A DNA stretch of 64,000 nucleotides from Haematobia irritans (Eukaryota; Arthropoda; Insecta; Diptera; Muscidae): assembly GCF_050003625.1 (NCBI RefSeq), contig NC_134397.1, forward strand, positions 151,341,526 through 151,405,525, written 5' to 3'. Below are positions 34,522 to 46,292 of the stretch, in pieces; the stretch's first letter is position 1; each line of letters opens with the position of its first letter. The position numbers and the translations under genes were made by a program. Under the pieces are notes generated by a model. The model saw only the letters and a list, made by a program, of their open reading frames with translations. It searched no databases and was not told the DNA's origin.

Positions 34522-34843
34522 TTCCTGTATATCGAACGAAATCCAGTTCGAAAGAAAGGCAGTCACTCGAATTCGAATGAATTTGGGTTTTTCTATTTTT
34601 GAAAGTTCGATTCGTTTGTATGAGAATACATTGATTATTAAAACTGAGTATTTTTAAATTTTTGGCCTGAGAATTCATTCAAATGTTAACAATGCTTTTA
34701 CTTTTTTCTTGACACTTATTATATATGTTCGTTTATTACTCGACAACAAAATATGAAGTGACTTGCCTTACGAAATAAAAGAACAAAAATCAATTTTCTT
34801 TCGTTTGGAATACGAAAGAAAGCTTTCGTTCGATATACAGGAA
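34522..34843. mobile_element. Small MITE (322 bp) with perfect 20-bp inverted ends
   Basis: TTCCTGTATATCGAACGAAA at the left and its exact inverse at the right. The interior is rich in TTCGAAAG-like motifs. No clear target duplication and no transposase. Confidence 0.65.
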
Positions 34844-35234
34844 AATTTTCCTTTCGAGTAGTTAATTTTCGTTAAAGATACGAAAAATGAACTAAAATTC
34901 TGGAAAATTCTTGTAACAAATTATTGTAAAAATCTTCTTAAATTTACGAGACACTTTTTTTTCTGTGTATAAACTCCACGTACCAAACTTCAACCGGATC
35001 GGATGAAATTTGCTTCTCTAAGAAGTTCCGTAAGCTAAATCTGAGGATCGGTTTATATGGGGGCTATACGTAAAAGTGGTCCGATATGGCCCATTTACAA
35101 TACCAGCCGTCCTACATCAATGACAACTACTTGTGCCAAGTTTCAAGTCGATAGCTTCTTTCGTTCACAAATTAGCGTGATTTCAACAGACGGACGGTCG
35201 CACATCGCTAGATCGACTCAGAATTTCACTACTA

Positions 35235-35806
35235 CACACAAACAATTTTTTCTCTGATTCAATCACCAAATTAATTGATCCAATTAATTTTTTAATTGAA
35301 ATGTCTTCAATCACGAAAATGATAGTATCAATCACAGTTTTAATTGGGCATAGAAAAAATTCTTGATTAAAAAATTAATTGATTTTTTCAGCAAAATTCA
35401 ATTAATTTTTTAATTGATTCAATTAAAAATTTAATTGATGTTGATTGCAAAACGCAATTAATTTATTAATTAAAAAAGGTAACCATTTTTAAATACTTAG
35501 TTAGATTGGCTTAGAGTTTTTATTTGGATTAACAAATGATTGTTTGAAATACATTTTTAATTAAAAAAGTAAAAAAAAATCAGCACTTTTTTAACTGAAT
35601 TAGTCTTCCGAATTTGATTAAAAAGTTAATTGTATCAATTAATTTTTTAATTAAACATTTTAAAAATTTCAATCATTGACTTAATTAACTTAATGTTTCT
35701 ATCATGATTAAAAAGTTAATTGTATCAATTAATTTATTAACTGCAAAAATTTTCAACTTCAAATAACTTTTTAATTGGAAATATTTTGGTGATATTTTTT
35801 TCTGTG
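35235..35806. mobile_element. CACAC element (572 bp, TA target duplication)
   Basis: Ends CACACAAACAATTTTTT and the inverse CACAGAAAAAAATATC. TA at 35233-35234 and 35807-35808; joined flanks fit the DINE-A phrase 'ttcaccacgacccagaa' without length change. The interior repeats ATTAATT and AATTGA motifs many times on both strands. Confidence 0.75.
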
Positions 35807-36037
35807 TACCCAGACTATATATACTTTATGGGGTCTTAAACCAATATTTAGATGTGTTACAAACGGAATGACACAGTTAAGTTAGGAAGGGGGGTATCAT
35901 TCTATGGTGTAAGGTATAAAAATGGCCAAGATGGGTTCCAGATTTTGGGTTAAATAAAAATTCATTGATATCGGTTGATATCAGATATATGTCGATGACT
36001 CCTTGATTTTAATTGAATCTTCTTGTTACAACAGTAC

Positions 36038-37440
36038 AAAACAAGTATATACGGCAGTAAGTTCGGCCAGGCCGAATCTTGGATTGCGTAGAAACTTCTA
36101 CTAAAGATGGTCATCCACAATTAAATTACTTGGGTTGCGGCTGATGGCAAGCCATCTTAAACTTCTTAACATCTTCTTCTAAATTGTAAGTTCGTCCATG
36201 CGGGATATATAGTAGACAAAATAAAGGTCGATTAAATATGTATATATTCAGTTCTTGAACGGTATATATAAGGAAGAAATAATTACGAACCGATATGCAC
36301 TTTTGTGCGGTAATTATAGAGCCAGGATTGAAATATGGGGGTCGCTTTCGATAGGGACTACATACAACTATGAAAACGAGTCTACCAAAAATGGTAGACT
36401 AGTAGAATTCTTGATGTTTGTGAAGATTTTGCAAAATATTCCTCTCCAACTATGAAATGCTTCATAAATTTTCTATAGAAATAACATTTTGACAAAATTT
36501 TCTATAGAAATAAATTTTTGACAAAATTTTGTATGGAAGTTATATTTTGACAAAATTTCGTAAAAAAATAAAATGTTAAAAAAAATTTCTATAGAAATAC
36601 AATTTTTAAAAAATTTTCTATAGAAATATAAAATTTTGTCCAAATTTTCTATGGCAATAAAATTTTGGTAGATTATTTTTGTCTCAAGTGGCAATCGTGA
36701 TTTTTCTGTGATTGGGGATCGGTTTATTTGGGGGCTATATATAATATAGATCGATACGGACCAATGTTGGCATGGTTGTTATCGGCTATATACTAGCGAA
36801 ATGTACCAATTTTCAACCGGATCGGATGAATTTTGCTCCTTCAGGAGGTCAAATCTGGGGACCGCTTTATATGGGGCTGTATATAATTATGAACCAATAT
36901 GGACCAATTTTTGCATGGTTATTAGAGACCATATACTTTCAACCGGATCGGATGATATTTGGTTCTCTTAGATGCTCCGCAAGCCAAAACTGGGGATCAG
37001 TTTATATGGGGGCCATATAACCGTGGACCGATGTGGACCAATTTTTGCATGGTTATTAGAGACCATATACAAACACCATGTACCAAATATCAGCCGGATC
37101 GGATGAAATTTGCTTCTCTAACAGGCTTCGCAAGCCAAATCGGGGTAAACCGATCCCCCGATTTGGCTTGCGAAGCCTGTTAGGGGGATATATCTAATTA
37201 TGAACCGATGTGGACCAATTTTTGCATAGTTGTTAGAGGCCATATTCTTACACCATGTACTAAATTTCAGCCGGATCGCATAAATTTTGCTCCTCCAAGA
37301 GGCTCCGCAAACCAAATCTGAGCGTCGGTTTATATGGGACCCAGAATATATATACTTTATGGGGTCTTAGAGCAATATTTCGATGTGTTACAAAGGGAAT
37401 GACAAAGTTAATATACCCCCATCCTATGGGGGAGGGTATA
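36038..37440 (-). mobile_element. DINE-A, nearly full length, rearranged inside
   Basis: 3' terminus at 36038 with hairpin TTCGGCCAGGCCGAA (near 36061-36075), and 5' palindrome ending at 37440. The usual 'cttatgtaccctccaccat' next to the hairpin is deleted. It contains 29-bp units at 36465-36670 and a strand switch at 37120-37181. Confidence 0.8.
36465..36670 (-). repeat. 29-bp AT-rich units inside DINE-A
   Basis: About seven units of TTTTCTATAGAAATAAA type, followed by 'attttggtagattatttttg', the same trailing phrase as near 19160. The unit block was probably carried as part of the DINE-A. Confidence 0.75.
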
Positions 37441-37489
37441 AAAAAAAAACAGAACTATTTGTCTATAAATTTCTAAATATAGATAATGG

Positions 37490-37826
37490 TTAGGTTAGGT
37501 TAGGTGGCAGCCCGATCTATCAAACTCACTTAGACTATTCAATCCATTGTGATACCACAGCGGTGAACTTCTCTCTTATCACTGAGTGCTGCCAGATTCC
37601 ATGTTAAGCTCTATGTTAAGTGACCTCTTGTTTATAGCCGAGCCTGAACGGCGTTCCATTTTGCAGTGAAACCACTTAAAGAAGCTTTGAAACACTCAGA
37701 GATGTCATCAGCATTACTGAGATGGGATAATCCACCGCTGGAAAACTTTTTGGTCTTCGGTCGAAGCAGGAATCGAACCCACGACCTTTTGTATGCAAGG
37801 CGGGGATGCTAACCATTGCACCACGG
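37490..37826 (-). mobile_element. SIN1 SINE, full length
   Basis: Tail (TTAGG)n at 37490, body, then B box GGTTCGATTCC and A box in reverse near 37770-37825. The head ends at CACGG/37826. No clean target duplication found. Confidence 0.85.
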
Positions 37827-37827
37827 T

Positions 37828-38571
37828 TAAATTAATGAAATAGAGAGTATAATTTTTTTGCTGAGTACGATTTATATTTAAGTCCCAATCAAATGGCCGG
37901 ATATTGTTAGCGATATATGATGTTGAATTTCATAGTATCAGCTTGTACATATCGAAAAGGACTCATACACAAACACATTCATACCCTGTATCACTGTTAC
38001 ACATCTTATACATGGTTCGTAACTTATTTTGTTGTGTTAATACAAATGGCAGCTAAAATACATCATTCATTCAAAACGGACATTGACCATTGGCATCCAA
38101 AAAAGAAAAGAGTTCTCTTTTTTGTTTCGCCATCTCCGTTACTAAAAGAGCCATCTTTGACTTTATAAATACCACGGTCACAACTATCCTTTTAGCATCT
38201 CCAGCACGACCATATTTTTTCTAGGGCCCCTTTGTTACCATGCCAATGATACTGTTCATTGCATATGTTTTTTTGTGTCAGTTTGAGAGAATATCATTTG
38301 TAGAATATCAATTTGGATAATTTTAACGGGTATACATTCGAATGCATTGGTGCTGTATACATTTTATATTAAGCAATTTTTGTTTGAGTTTAAGAGGAAT
38401 CTTTAACATCACACTTAAGCTTGCAAGAAAAATCCATCCCTTTCAAATTATTTCAAATCTAAATTCTAGAGATTTTTACTCGCATTACTCGAATGAGTGC
38501 GAGAAGTAATATTGGGAGATTTCAATTCCAGTTTCGTTCAATTTGGATGATCTATCTCCTCAAGAAATTAA
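37828..38571. other. No recognised feature
   Basis: Mixed AT-rich text. The ORF 37917-38168 has no domain. Possibly unique host DNA. Confidence 0.45.
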
Positions 38572-38579
38572 ATCGGGAG

Positions 38580-38957
38580 TATAGCTCGACCGAAGCGGGG
38601 TTTTTGGCCAAAGCCGATTATTTTCCTGAAATTTGTAATTAAAGAAATTGTAATTAAAAAAATGTGTTTTCTAGTTCAATAATAGCATATTTGATTCAAC
38701 AAAGGCATAAAAACAACAATAAAAGGTAATCAAGTTCATGCCTTATAATATTCTTTTAGAACTAACAAACTTTTTAGTATTCAAAATTCAGTAGTTTGAT
38801 ATTATAATGACAAACAAAGAATTTGTATATTTTTTTCTTTTTTTATTCTGGGTGTTCTTCGGATTCGGTTAATCGGCCTCTTGACGCCGAAGGCCGATTC
38901 GTGGCCGATTATCGATTTTTTGCCGAATGCCGAAGCAGATTTGTCGGTCGAGCTTTA
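38580..38957. mobile_element. hAT-type MITE (378 bp) with 8-bp target duplication
   Basis: Ends TATAGCTCGACCGA and the inverse of TAAAGCTCGACCGA. ATCGGGAG at 38572-38579 and 38958-38965; the flanking DINE-like unit has 'aaatcgggagatcgg' as a single copy elsewhere (39916). The right third is rich in GGCCGAT/GCCGAA motifs. Confidence 0.78.
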
Positions 38958-38965
38958 ATCGGGAG

Positions 38966-40088
38966 ATCGCTGTAGTGGAACGCTAAGGAGAAATATCAAA
39001 TTTGGTTTATATCGGTAAGGGTTTGATATAATCATCATATTTATGAACCTAAAGTACCTCTAGATTTCCAAATTCAGGCAAATCTTGTAAATATTGGGAT
39101 GATAAAACGAACATGAAGTCTAATCCGGAGATCGGTCTATATGAGAGTTATACTAAACAAGTAAGAAAAGTCTAAAGTCGGGCGGGGCCGACTATATTAT
39201 ACCCTGCACCACTTTGTAGATCTAAATTTTCGATACCATATCACATCCGTGTTGGGGGCTATATATACAAAGGTTTGTCCCAAATACATACATTTAAATA
39301 TCACTCGATCTGGACAGAATCGGAGCAAAAAATTTGCCTCTGTGGTCATATGAGTGTAAATCGGGCGAAAGCTATATATGGGAGCTATATCGAAATCTGA
39401 ACCGATCTCAATAAAATTTGGCACACTTGACTATAGTACTAATTGTTCTTCTTGTGCAAAATTTTAAGCAAATTAGGGTAAAACTCTGGCTTCTGGGGCC
39501 ATGTAAGTCCATATCGGGCGAAATATATATGAGAGCTATATCTAAATCTGAACCGATTTCTTCCAAAATCAATTGGGTTCTATTCTGAGCCAAAACACAT
39601 ACTTGAAGTCTATTGGACTAAAATTGCGAACTAGACTTTGATTACAAAAATTTGTTCAAGGACAGACGGACATGGCTATATCGACTCAGGAGCCCACCCT
39701 GAGTAATTTTGCCAAAGACACCATGTGTCTATCTCGTTTCCTTCTGGGTGTTGCAAACATATGCACTAACTTATAATACCCTGTTCCACAGTGTGGCGCA
39801 GGGTATACAAATGGACCGATACACACAATATTCATTACACCTAAAACACTTATAGATTTTCATTTTCAGGCAAATTGGATAAAAACTACGTTTTCTACAA
39901 GCCCAAAAAGTAAAATCGGGAGATCGGTCTATATGGGGGCTATATGAAAACATGTACCAATACTCAACATTTTTGGCATACCCCTTTATGGTCCTAAAAA
40001 TTGGATAAAAACTAAGGATTCTAGAAGCCCAAGAAGTAATATCGGGAGATCGGTCTATATAGGGGCTATACCAAAATATGGACCTATA
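38966..40088. repeat. DINE-like tandem units, interrupted by DINE-C
   Basis: Units of the 14.9-15.5 kb family on both sides of the DINE-C at 39155-39807: 'gatcggtctatatgggggct', 'caaattggataaaaactacg'. The frame 39771-40136 is repeat-derived. Confidence 0.7.
39155..39807 (-). mobile_element. DINE-C, complete short copy (about 650 bp)
   Basis: Hairpin AGTCGGGCGGGGCCGACT near 39176-39193, two to three units, and 5' end 'cagtgtggcgcagggtata' at 39807. It is inserted in an AA-rich spot ('actaa' / 'caaatgg'), in line with insertion into T-runs. Confidence 0.82.
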
Positions 40089-40293
40089 CACCCAGAAAAA
40101 AATGCCTTCTAAACTAATGGAAAAAATGTTCATCAATTTAGTTTAGCCATTTTATTTCCATTATAAATTTTTGTGTGAAATAATAAAATTTACTTGTTTC
40201 AGTAAAAAAATCCTATACTGAAAGCAGTTAGGAATAGTTCATTAACTAGAATAAGGCATGGAATTTTACTAATACTGTTTTCTTCTCTGGGTA
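40089..40293. mobile_element. Possible small CAC element (CACCCAGAAAA ends)
   Basis: Starts CACCCAGAAAAAAATG after TA; a loose inverse 'ttttcttctctgggta' ends near 40293. The right boundary is uncertain and no empty site is available. Confidence 0.4.
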
Positions 40294-41243
40294 TAAGAAG
40301 TTACTACTGAAAAAGAAAATTTTATTCACTGATAACAAAGCATTCGTAAAAATAAACAAAAACCGAACTAAACTCAAGTTTCCTCAAATTTAGTAAAATT
40401 TCCTATAAAATGATAATTTTGACTTCCTTTATTATAGAAAGCTTATCATACATACGAATAACACTTGGCATAGAAAAATATTTTAGTTTATTCGTACTAA
40501 GAAGTATTCAATCCTTTCAAAACTTAAGGAAACGCACTTGTTAGAATATAGGAAATTTTCCTATATTTCTTTAACCTACCTGTAATCAATACCTGTTATC
40601 GATGTAATCGATATGTTTGCGCGTGGGTTGTTTTTTTACTTGGAATCGTGTTGTTATGATATTCGGAAGGATTGTTGAAAAATAATTTAGTAAAATAATA
40701 TTATAAATAACAACTAAAATATATAAAATATTTGTTATTTTAAATTAGTGAGAAAAAATGATGTTCGTGATGGTGTATAAAGAAAGAAAGCAGAATAACA
40801 ACCCCTTCATTCGTCTTCATTGTGGAATCTTCAACTAACAGGTAACATTCAGTGGCGCTAGTCTTTTGGGAAAAAATTGGTTTATGATTTTTTATATTTG
40901 TAGGTATTGAAATTGTAAAAGGAGGACAAACTCGTTACGCAGCAACTTATTAAAAGTGAAAGGTACAAGAAGAAGAAAAATGCGATTTACAGTTGATAAC
41001 ATTACATGGAAATTGGAAATAGTGGAATAATAAACTAATATTTCAAGGCCAGTCGATGCTATTGATTTTAAATACGTATATTTAATATATTAATACAACA
41101 TGTATTTTATAGAAGAAAAAATGCTTATAAGCAGTTCTAATTTTGAAGTAAACGGTTTACCACAAATATGTAAGATTTTTCCAAATAAATGAAAAAAGTT
41201 CAATAAAATCATTCCATATATGAATTCAATTCAGTTACATTTT
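40294..41243. other. No recognised feature
   Basis: AT-rich, with no open frame of note and no family match beyond short T/A-rich motifs. Confidence 0.45.
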
Positions 41244-41244
41244 T

Positions 41245-42409
41245 TATACTCTCCACAATAGGATGGGGGTATATTAACTTTGTCATTCCGTTTGTAACAC
41301 ATCGAAATATTCTGAGTCGATCTGAGCATGTCCGTCCGTCCGTTTGTTGAAATCACGCTAACTTCCGAACGAAACAAGCTATCGAGTTGAAACTTGGCGC
41401 AAGTAGTGTTTATTGATGTAGGTCGGATGGTATTGCAAATGGGCCATATCGGTCCACTTTTACGTATAGCCCCCATATAAACGGACCCCAAATTTGGCTT
41501 GAGAGGCCTCTAAGGGAAGCAAATTTCATCCGATCCGGCTGAAGTTTGGTACATGGTGTTCGTATATGGTATCTAACAACCGGTCCATAATTATATATAG
41601 CCCCCATATAAACCGATCCCCCTATTTGGCTTGCGGAGCCTCTAAGAGAAGCAAATTTTATCCGAGCCGGCTGAAATTTGGTACATGGTGTTAGTATATG
41701 GTCCTAACAACCATGCAAAAATTGGTCCACATCGGTCCATAATTATATATAGCCCCCATATAAACCGATCCCCCGATTTGTCTTGCAGAGCCTCTAAGAG
41801 AAACAAATTTCCGGAGCCTCTTGGAAGACCAAAATTCATTTGATTCAGTTGAAATTTGGTACGTGATGTTAATATATGGCCTCAAACACCCATGAAAAAA
41901 TTTGTCGATATCCGTCCATAATTATATAAAGGCCCCATATAAACCGATCCCCAGATTTGACCTCCGGAGCATCTTGGAAGAGCAAAATTCTTCCCATTCG
42001 GTTGAAATTTGGTACGTGATGTTAGTATATGGTATCCAACAACCATGCAGGAATTGGTTCCTATCAGTCCATAATTATATATAGCTCCCATATAAACCGA
42101 TCGCCAGATTTGACCTCCGGTGCCTTTTGGAGAAGCAAAATTCATCCGATCTGGTTGAAATTTGGTACGTGGTGGTAGTATATGATATCTAACAACCATG
42201 CCAAAAGTGGTCCATATCAGTCCATAATCATTTATAGCCCCCATATAAACCGATCACTAGATTTGGTTTTGGAGCCTCTTGGAGGAGAAAATTTCATCCG
42301 AGTGAGTTGAAATTTGTGGATGACAGTCTTTCGTAGAAGTTTCTACGCAATCCATGGTGGAGGGTACATAAGATTCGTCCTGGCCGAATTTACAATCGTA
42401 TATACTTGT
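41245..42409 (+). mobile_element. DINE-A, full length (1165 bp)
   Basis: 5' TATACTCTCCACAATAGGAT palindrome, GTCC tract at about 41329-41342, five internal units, then a mutated 3' hairpin region (TTCGTCCTGGCCGAA) and ACTTG at 42409. Frames at 41231-42244 on the minus strand are made of the units. Confidence 0.85.
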
Positions 42410-42529
42410 TTTATCCTGTAGTATAGTGGTACATAAATATAGGAAAATGTTAACTAATATATGGAATGCATTCTACCTAATTTCTACGAAAATCACATCG
42501 TTCAAGCAAATAAAAATGTCTCTCTCTCT

Positions 42530-42855
42530 TCAATTTCAATTTCCACAAATTGGATAAAACCTACTGTTTCTGTAAGCTCAAGACCCCAAAACGGGAGGTC
42601 ATTTTATATGGGGACTATGTCAAAACCTGGACCGATATAGCCCATCTTCGAACTTAAACTGCCTGCAGACAAAAGACGAGTTAGTGCAAAATTTCAGCAA
42701 GATTGCTTCATTATTGAAGACTGTATCGTGATTACAACAGACAGACAGACGAACATGGTTATATCGTCTCAGAATTTCTCCCTCATCAAGAATATATATA
42801 CTTTATATAGTCGGAATTCGATATTTCCGTCACCATTTAATGGTGGAGGGTATAA
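42530..42855 (-). mobile_element. Diverged DINE 5' part
   Basis: 'tatactttatatagtcgg', (ACAG)n near 42739, and a terminal 'ggtggagggtataaaaa' at 42855. The unit text is of the older 'aagctcaagaccccaaaacg' type. Confidence 0.65.
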
Positions 42856-42879
42856 AAATGAGTGAACATTGTTTTAATT

Positions 42880-43470
42880 TATTACAAATTTTTTTTTTCA
42901 ATTAATTTTTCCACTTAACAGTTTAATTAAACATTTTAATCGATGTCGATTCAAAAAATCAATTAATTTTTTAACAGATTTAATCAAGAAGTTCAATTAA
43001 ATAATTAATTGAATTAAATAAATGATTAAATTTTCCAATCGATACCAATTAAATTTTAAATTTGAATAAATTAAAAAAAATTATTTGATTTTTGCAAAAT
43101 TTTTTAAAATAATTAAAATTTTCAAATTAAATCAATTAATTTTTTACTCAAATATATTTATATGGCCAATAAAAACTGTGATTGATTCTAAAAATTTCAT
43201 GATTGAAGATATTTCAATTAAAAAATTAATTGGATCTTTTGTTATTATAGTTTATCAAACTTGGCTTTTTGGTCACTTGGTTTTTGTATGAATTAAATAA
43301 AACTAATTTATTTCATATTTAAACGTTGAGTAAAATATGAAATGAATTAGTTTTATTTAATCCATACAAAAACCAACTGACCAAAAAGCCCAGTTTGAAC
43401 AACTATAATAATAAAAATTAATTGGATCAATTAATTTCGTGATTGAACAAAAGAAAAAAAATTTGGTGTG
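42880..43470. mobile_element. CAC-type AT-rich element with large hairpin
   Basis: The right end is the inverse of CACACCAAATTTTTTTTC, followed by TA (43471-43472). The interior is rich in AATTAATT motifs like 35235-35806. The left end is unclear. A frame at 43085-43291 is low-complexity. Confidence 0.55.
43242..43411. repeat. Near-perfect inverted repeat, about 80-bp arms
   Basis: Left arm 43242-43321 and right arm 43333-43411, with a spacer of about 11 bp. The arms include TTGGCTTTTTGGTCACTTGG and its inverse with few mismatches. It is a strong hairpin-former in DNA or RNA. Confidence 0.85.
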
Positions 43471-43502
43471 TATCATCCACCATATTTTTCATAAATCTTC
43501 AT

Positions 43503-43800
43503 TACCCAGCACAACGAAAATGTTCTCTTAGGATCGGATCAGAATCTATGAATTTTACATGGGTTTTTCATGGGTAGTCATCTTTGGAAGCATTCGCTGC
43601 ATTGACTTCGAATTGTGATGCTTTTTCAGTATTTCGGATTTTATTTTAAAAAATAAGAAGACACTTTTCGTATTAAAACTTTTTTTTTATTTTTTCGATA
43701 TATATTTATTTAATAAATGTTCATTATTCTAACGAAATACCTTATTTAAAATTGCGTGTCTCAAAATGTTGGTAGCAAAATCATTCATATTAGGTAATTT
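43503..43800 (+). repeat. Diverged R420 copy
   Basis: 'cccagcacaacgaaaatgttc', 'atgaattttacatgggtttt' and 'gcattgacttcgaattgtgatg' follow the R420 order but with many differences. Confidence 0.6.
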
Positions 43801-43845
43801 TTTCTTAGTGTGACCGATGAAGCAGTCTCGTCGACTGTCACACAC

Positions 43846-44030
43846 TGAAAAATATATTATCCTGAGGCTACAGATTCCATGTTCTTAAAATACGAATGCG
43901 AATTTTGCTTAGCATTTGGACGCATTTCTCTGATATAAAGGTTTTTCTTTGTTCAAAAGTCGATAAATTCTTGAATGAAGTCATTTTGTCTTTATTGTTA
44001 AATGATTCGCCTTAAAATTGGGTATCTGTT
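43846..44030 (+). mobile_element. CACTG element fragment, left end
   Basis: CACTGAAAAATATATT and about 180 bp match 61309-61490 (shared 'gcatttctctgatataaag'). It is cut by a DINE-C at about 44031. Confidence 0.6.
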
Positions 44031-45655
44031 TATACTACTGTGGTACAAGGTATAATAAGTTTGTGCATTTGTATGTAACGCTTGGAAATACTGGTCTTAG
44101 ACCCATTTTAGTATACCGATCGTCTTAGAATTAAATTCTGAGTCGATTTGACAATGTCCGTCTGTCTGTCTGTCCGTCTGTCTGTTCATGTATTTTTGTG
44201 GGCAAAGTACAGCTCGCAACTAATGTCCGATCGTCCTCAAATTTGGCACAGGGACTTTTTTCGCCTCAAAGACGATCCCTATTGATTGTTGCAAAAATCG
44301 GTTCAGCTTTAGATATAGCTGCCATATATATTTACCACCGATCTGGTCATAATAGGCGTATTTATAAACCAATCTTCTTCAAATTCCGTACATCCGTATG
44401 TTTTATGAGACTCGAAAAACATGGAAAATATCAGCCAAATCGGTTTAGATTTAGGTATAGCTCCCATATATATCTTTCGCCCGATATGCACTTATATGGT
44501 CCAAGAGGTCAAAATGTCACTCCGATTTACTTGAAGTTTTGTACAGGGAATTTGGTTGGGAATTTGGTTGAAATCGGTACAGATTTAGAAATAGTTCCCA
44601 GATATAACTTTCGTCCGAATTAAACTCCTATGGTCCCAGAGGCCAAAGGTTTACTCCGAGTTACGTAAAACTTTGCACAGGGAGTAGCATTAACATTATT
44701 AATATGCGTACTGAATTTGGTTGAAATCGGTTCAGATTTAGATATAGCTCCCATATATAACTCTCCTCCGATTTAAACTCCTATGGCCCCAGAGGCCAAA
44801 GGTTTACTCCAAGTTACGTGAAATTTTGCACAGGGAGTAAAATTAACGTTATAAATATGCACACCGAATTTGGTTGAAATCGGTGCAGATTTAGATATAG
44901 CTCCCATATATAGCTTTCGCCCGATTTAAACTCCTATGGCCCCAGAGACCAAAGTTTTAACCAGAGTTACGTAAAGGGAGCAGAACTAACATTACTAAAA
45001 TTCATACTTAATTTGGTTGAAATCGGTTCAGATTTAGATATAGCTCCAATATATATCTCTCATCCAATTTATAGTCATATGGTAGGTCAAAATTTCACTC
45101 GGATTTACTTAAAATTGTGCCCATGGAATGGAATAAACAGTTTTACTATGCATGCCAATTTTAGTTGAAATCGGTTCAGATTTAGATATAGCTGCCATAT
45201 ACATATATCCTTCGTCCGATACGCACTCATATGACCCCAGAGGTCAAAATTTCACTCCGATTTACTTGAAGTTTTGCACAGAGAGAAGGACTAACATTCT
45301 TGCAATGTACGCCAAATTTGGTCAAAATCGGTTCAGATTTAGATAGAACTCCCATATATATCTTCCGCCCGATTTACATTCATATGACCACGAAGGCAAA
45401 AGTTTTATTTCGAAAATTTCGAAGTTTTGCACTGAGAGTGCAATTAAAATTTTAGCAAATGTTTGCCAAATTTGATCAAAATCGGCTCAGAATCAAATCA
45501 AAGCCCCCATATATATGTTCTTCCGATTTTAGCTAATATGACCAAAATTCGAAAATTTTCCTTGTAAAATCGTCACTGCTAAGTCGAAAACACTCAAAAA
45601 TGATTCAAATTTACCTATACTCTATTCGTTTGCATCAAACGATAAATCATAAATG
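44031..45655 (+). mobile_element. DINE-C, long copy, 3' end missing
   Basis: 5' region TACTACTGTGGTACAAGGTATA, GTCY tract (about 44157-44187), then about eight units with 'tcggttcagatttagatata' and 'agctcccatatatat'. Frames 44198-44623, 44309-44491 and 45152-45346 are unit translations. It is followed by a duplicated DINE-A segment. Confidence 0.75.
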
Positions 45656-45954
45656 CAGGCTTTAGACAGTGTTTATACCCTCCATCATAGGATGAGGGTA
45701 TATTAACTTTGTCATTCCGTTTGTAACACATCGAAATATTGCTCAAAGACCCCATAAAGAATATATATTCTGGGTCGTGGTGAAATTCTGAGTCGATCTG
45801 AGCATGTCCGTCCGTCCGTTTGTCCGTCTGTTGAAATCACCCTAACTTCCGAACGAAACGAGCTATCGACTTGAAACTTGGCACAAGTAGTTGTTATTGA
45901 AGTAAGTCGGTTGGTATTGTCCACTTTTAAGTATACCCTCCATATAAAGGGTGA
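45656..45954 (+). repeat. Left copy of a 299-bp local duplication (DINE-A 5' end)
   Basis: It begins CAGGCTTTAGACAG, then TATACCCTCCATCATAGGAT. Nearly identical to 46293-46590. The DD37E mariner fragment lies exactly between the two copies. Confidence 0.8.
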
Positions 45955-45956
45955 TA

Positions 45957-46290
45957 CGGTCAAAATTTGGTCAATATAAACTTGACGTATTTCTTTCAAT
46001 TTTGCATTTAAAAAACCTGAACACCCCTCATTTTGAAGGTGTGTGTATGTAGAATGTTGCTCCTATTTTGAGTTTGGAATTCACTCTTCAGTTGTCAAAA
46101 TGCCGTCCAAGCAAGAAGAGCAGCGTATCAAAATTTTGCTCGCGCATCGCGAAAATCCGAGCTACTGCACGCAAAGCTGGCAAAATCGCTAAAAGTTGCC
46201 AAATCAACCGTTACAAATGTAATTAAAGAATTTGGGGAACGTTTGTCGACAGCCTGGAAGTCTGGATCGGGGGGAAATCGAAAACCGGGA
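45957..46290 (+). mobile_element. DD37E Tc1/mariner, copy 3, 5' end only
   Basis: Starts AAGGGTGATACGGTCAAAAT after TA (45955-45956). The only copy with the 5' leader and the likely true start codon (ATG at about 46098, MPSKQEEQRIK). A 1-bp loss soon shifts the frame relative to copy 1. Homology ends near 46288 in the codons for G-N-R-K-P. Confidence 0.85.
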
Positions 46291-46292
46291 AA

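Larger units (their letters stand above)
30567..34967. mobile_element. CACTG element, 4.4 kb including a nested DINE-A
   Basis: Ends CACTGAAAAAACAG and the inverse CACAGAAAAAAAAG. Flanks are ...CATATA and TATAAACT, so the target duplication is TA or TATA (ambiguous). Without the DINE-A it is about 3.0 kb, the largest CAC element here. I find no transposase frame; ORFs 33568-33789 and 33753-34034 are AT/CAA-biased and unrecognised. It may be a rearranged autonomous copy or a long non-autonomous one. Confidence 0.65.
30166..35918 (-). mobile_element. DINE-A split by two CAC elements
   Basis: Three host segments (30166-30566, 34968-35234, 35807-35918) read continuously once the inserts are removed. 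The 5' end is the 'ggtataaaaa' terminus at about 35918. The 3' end is missing at the R420 junction. Confidence 0.75.
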
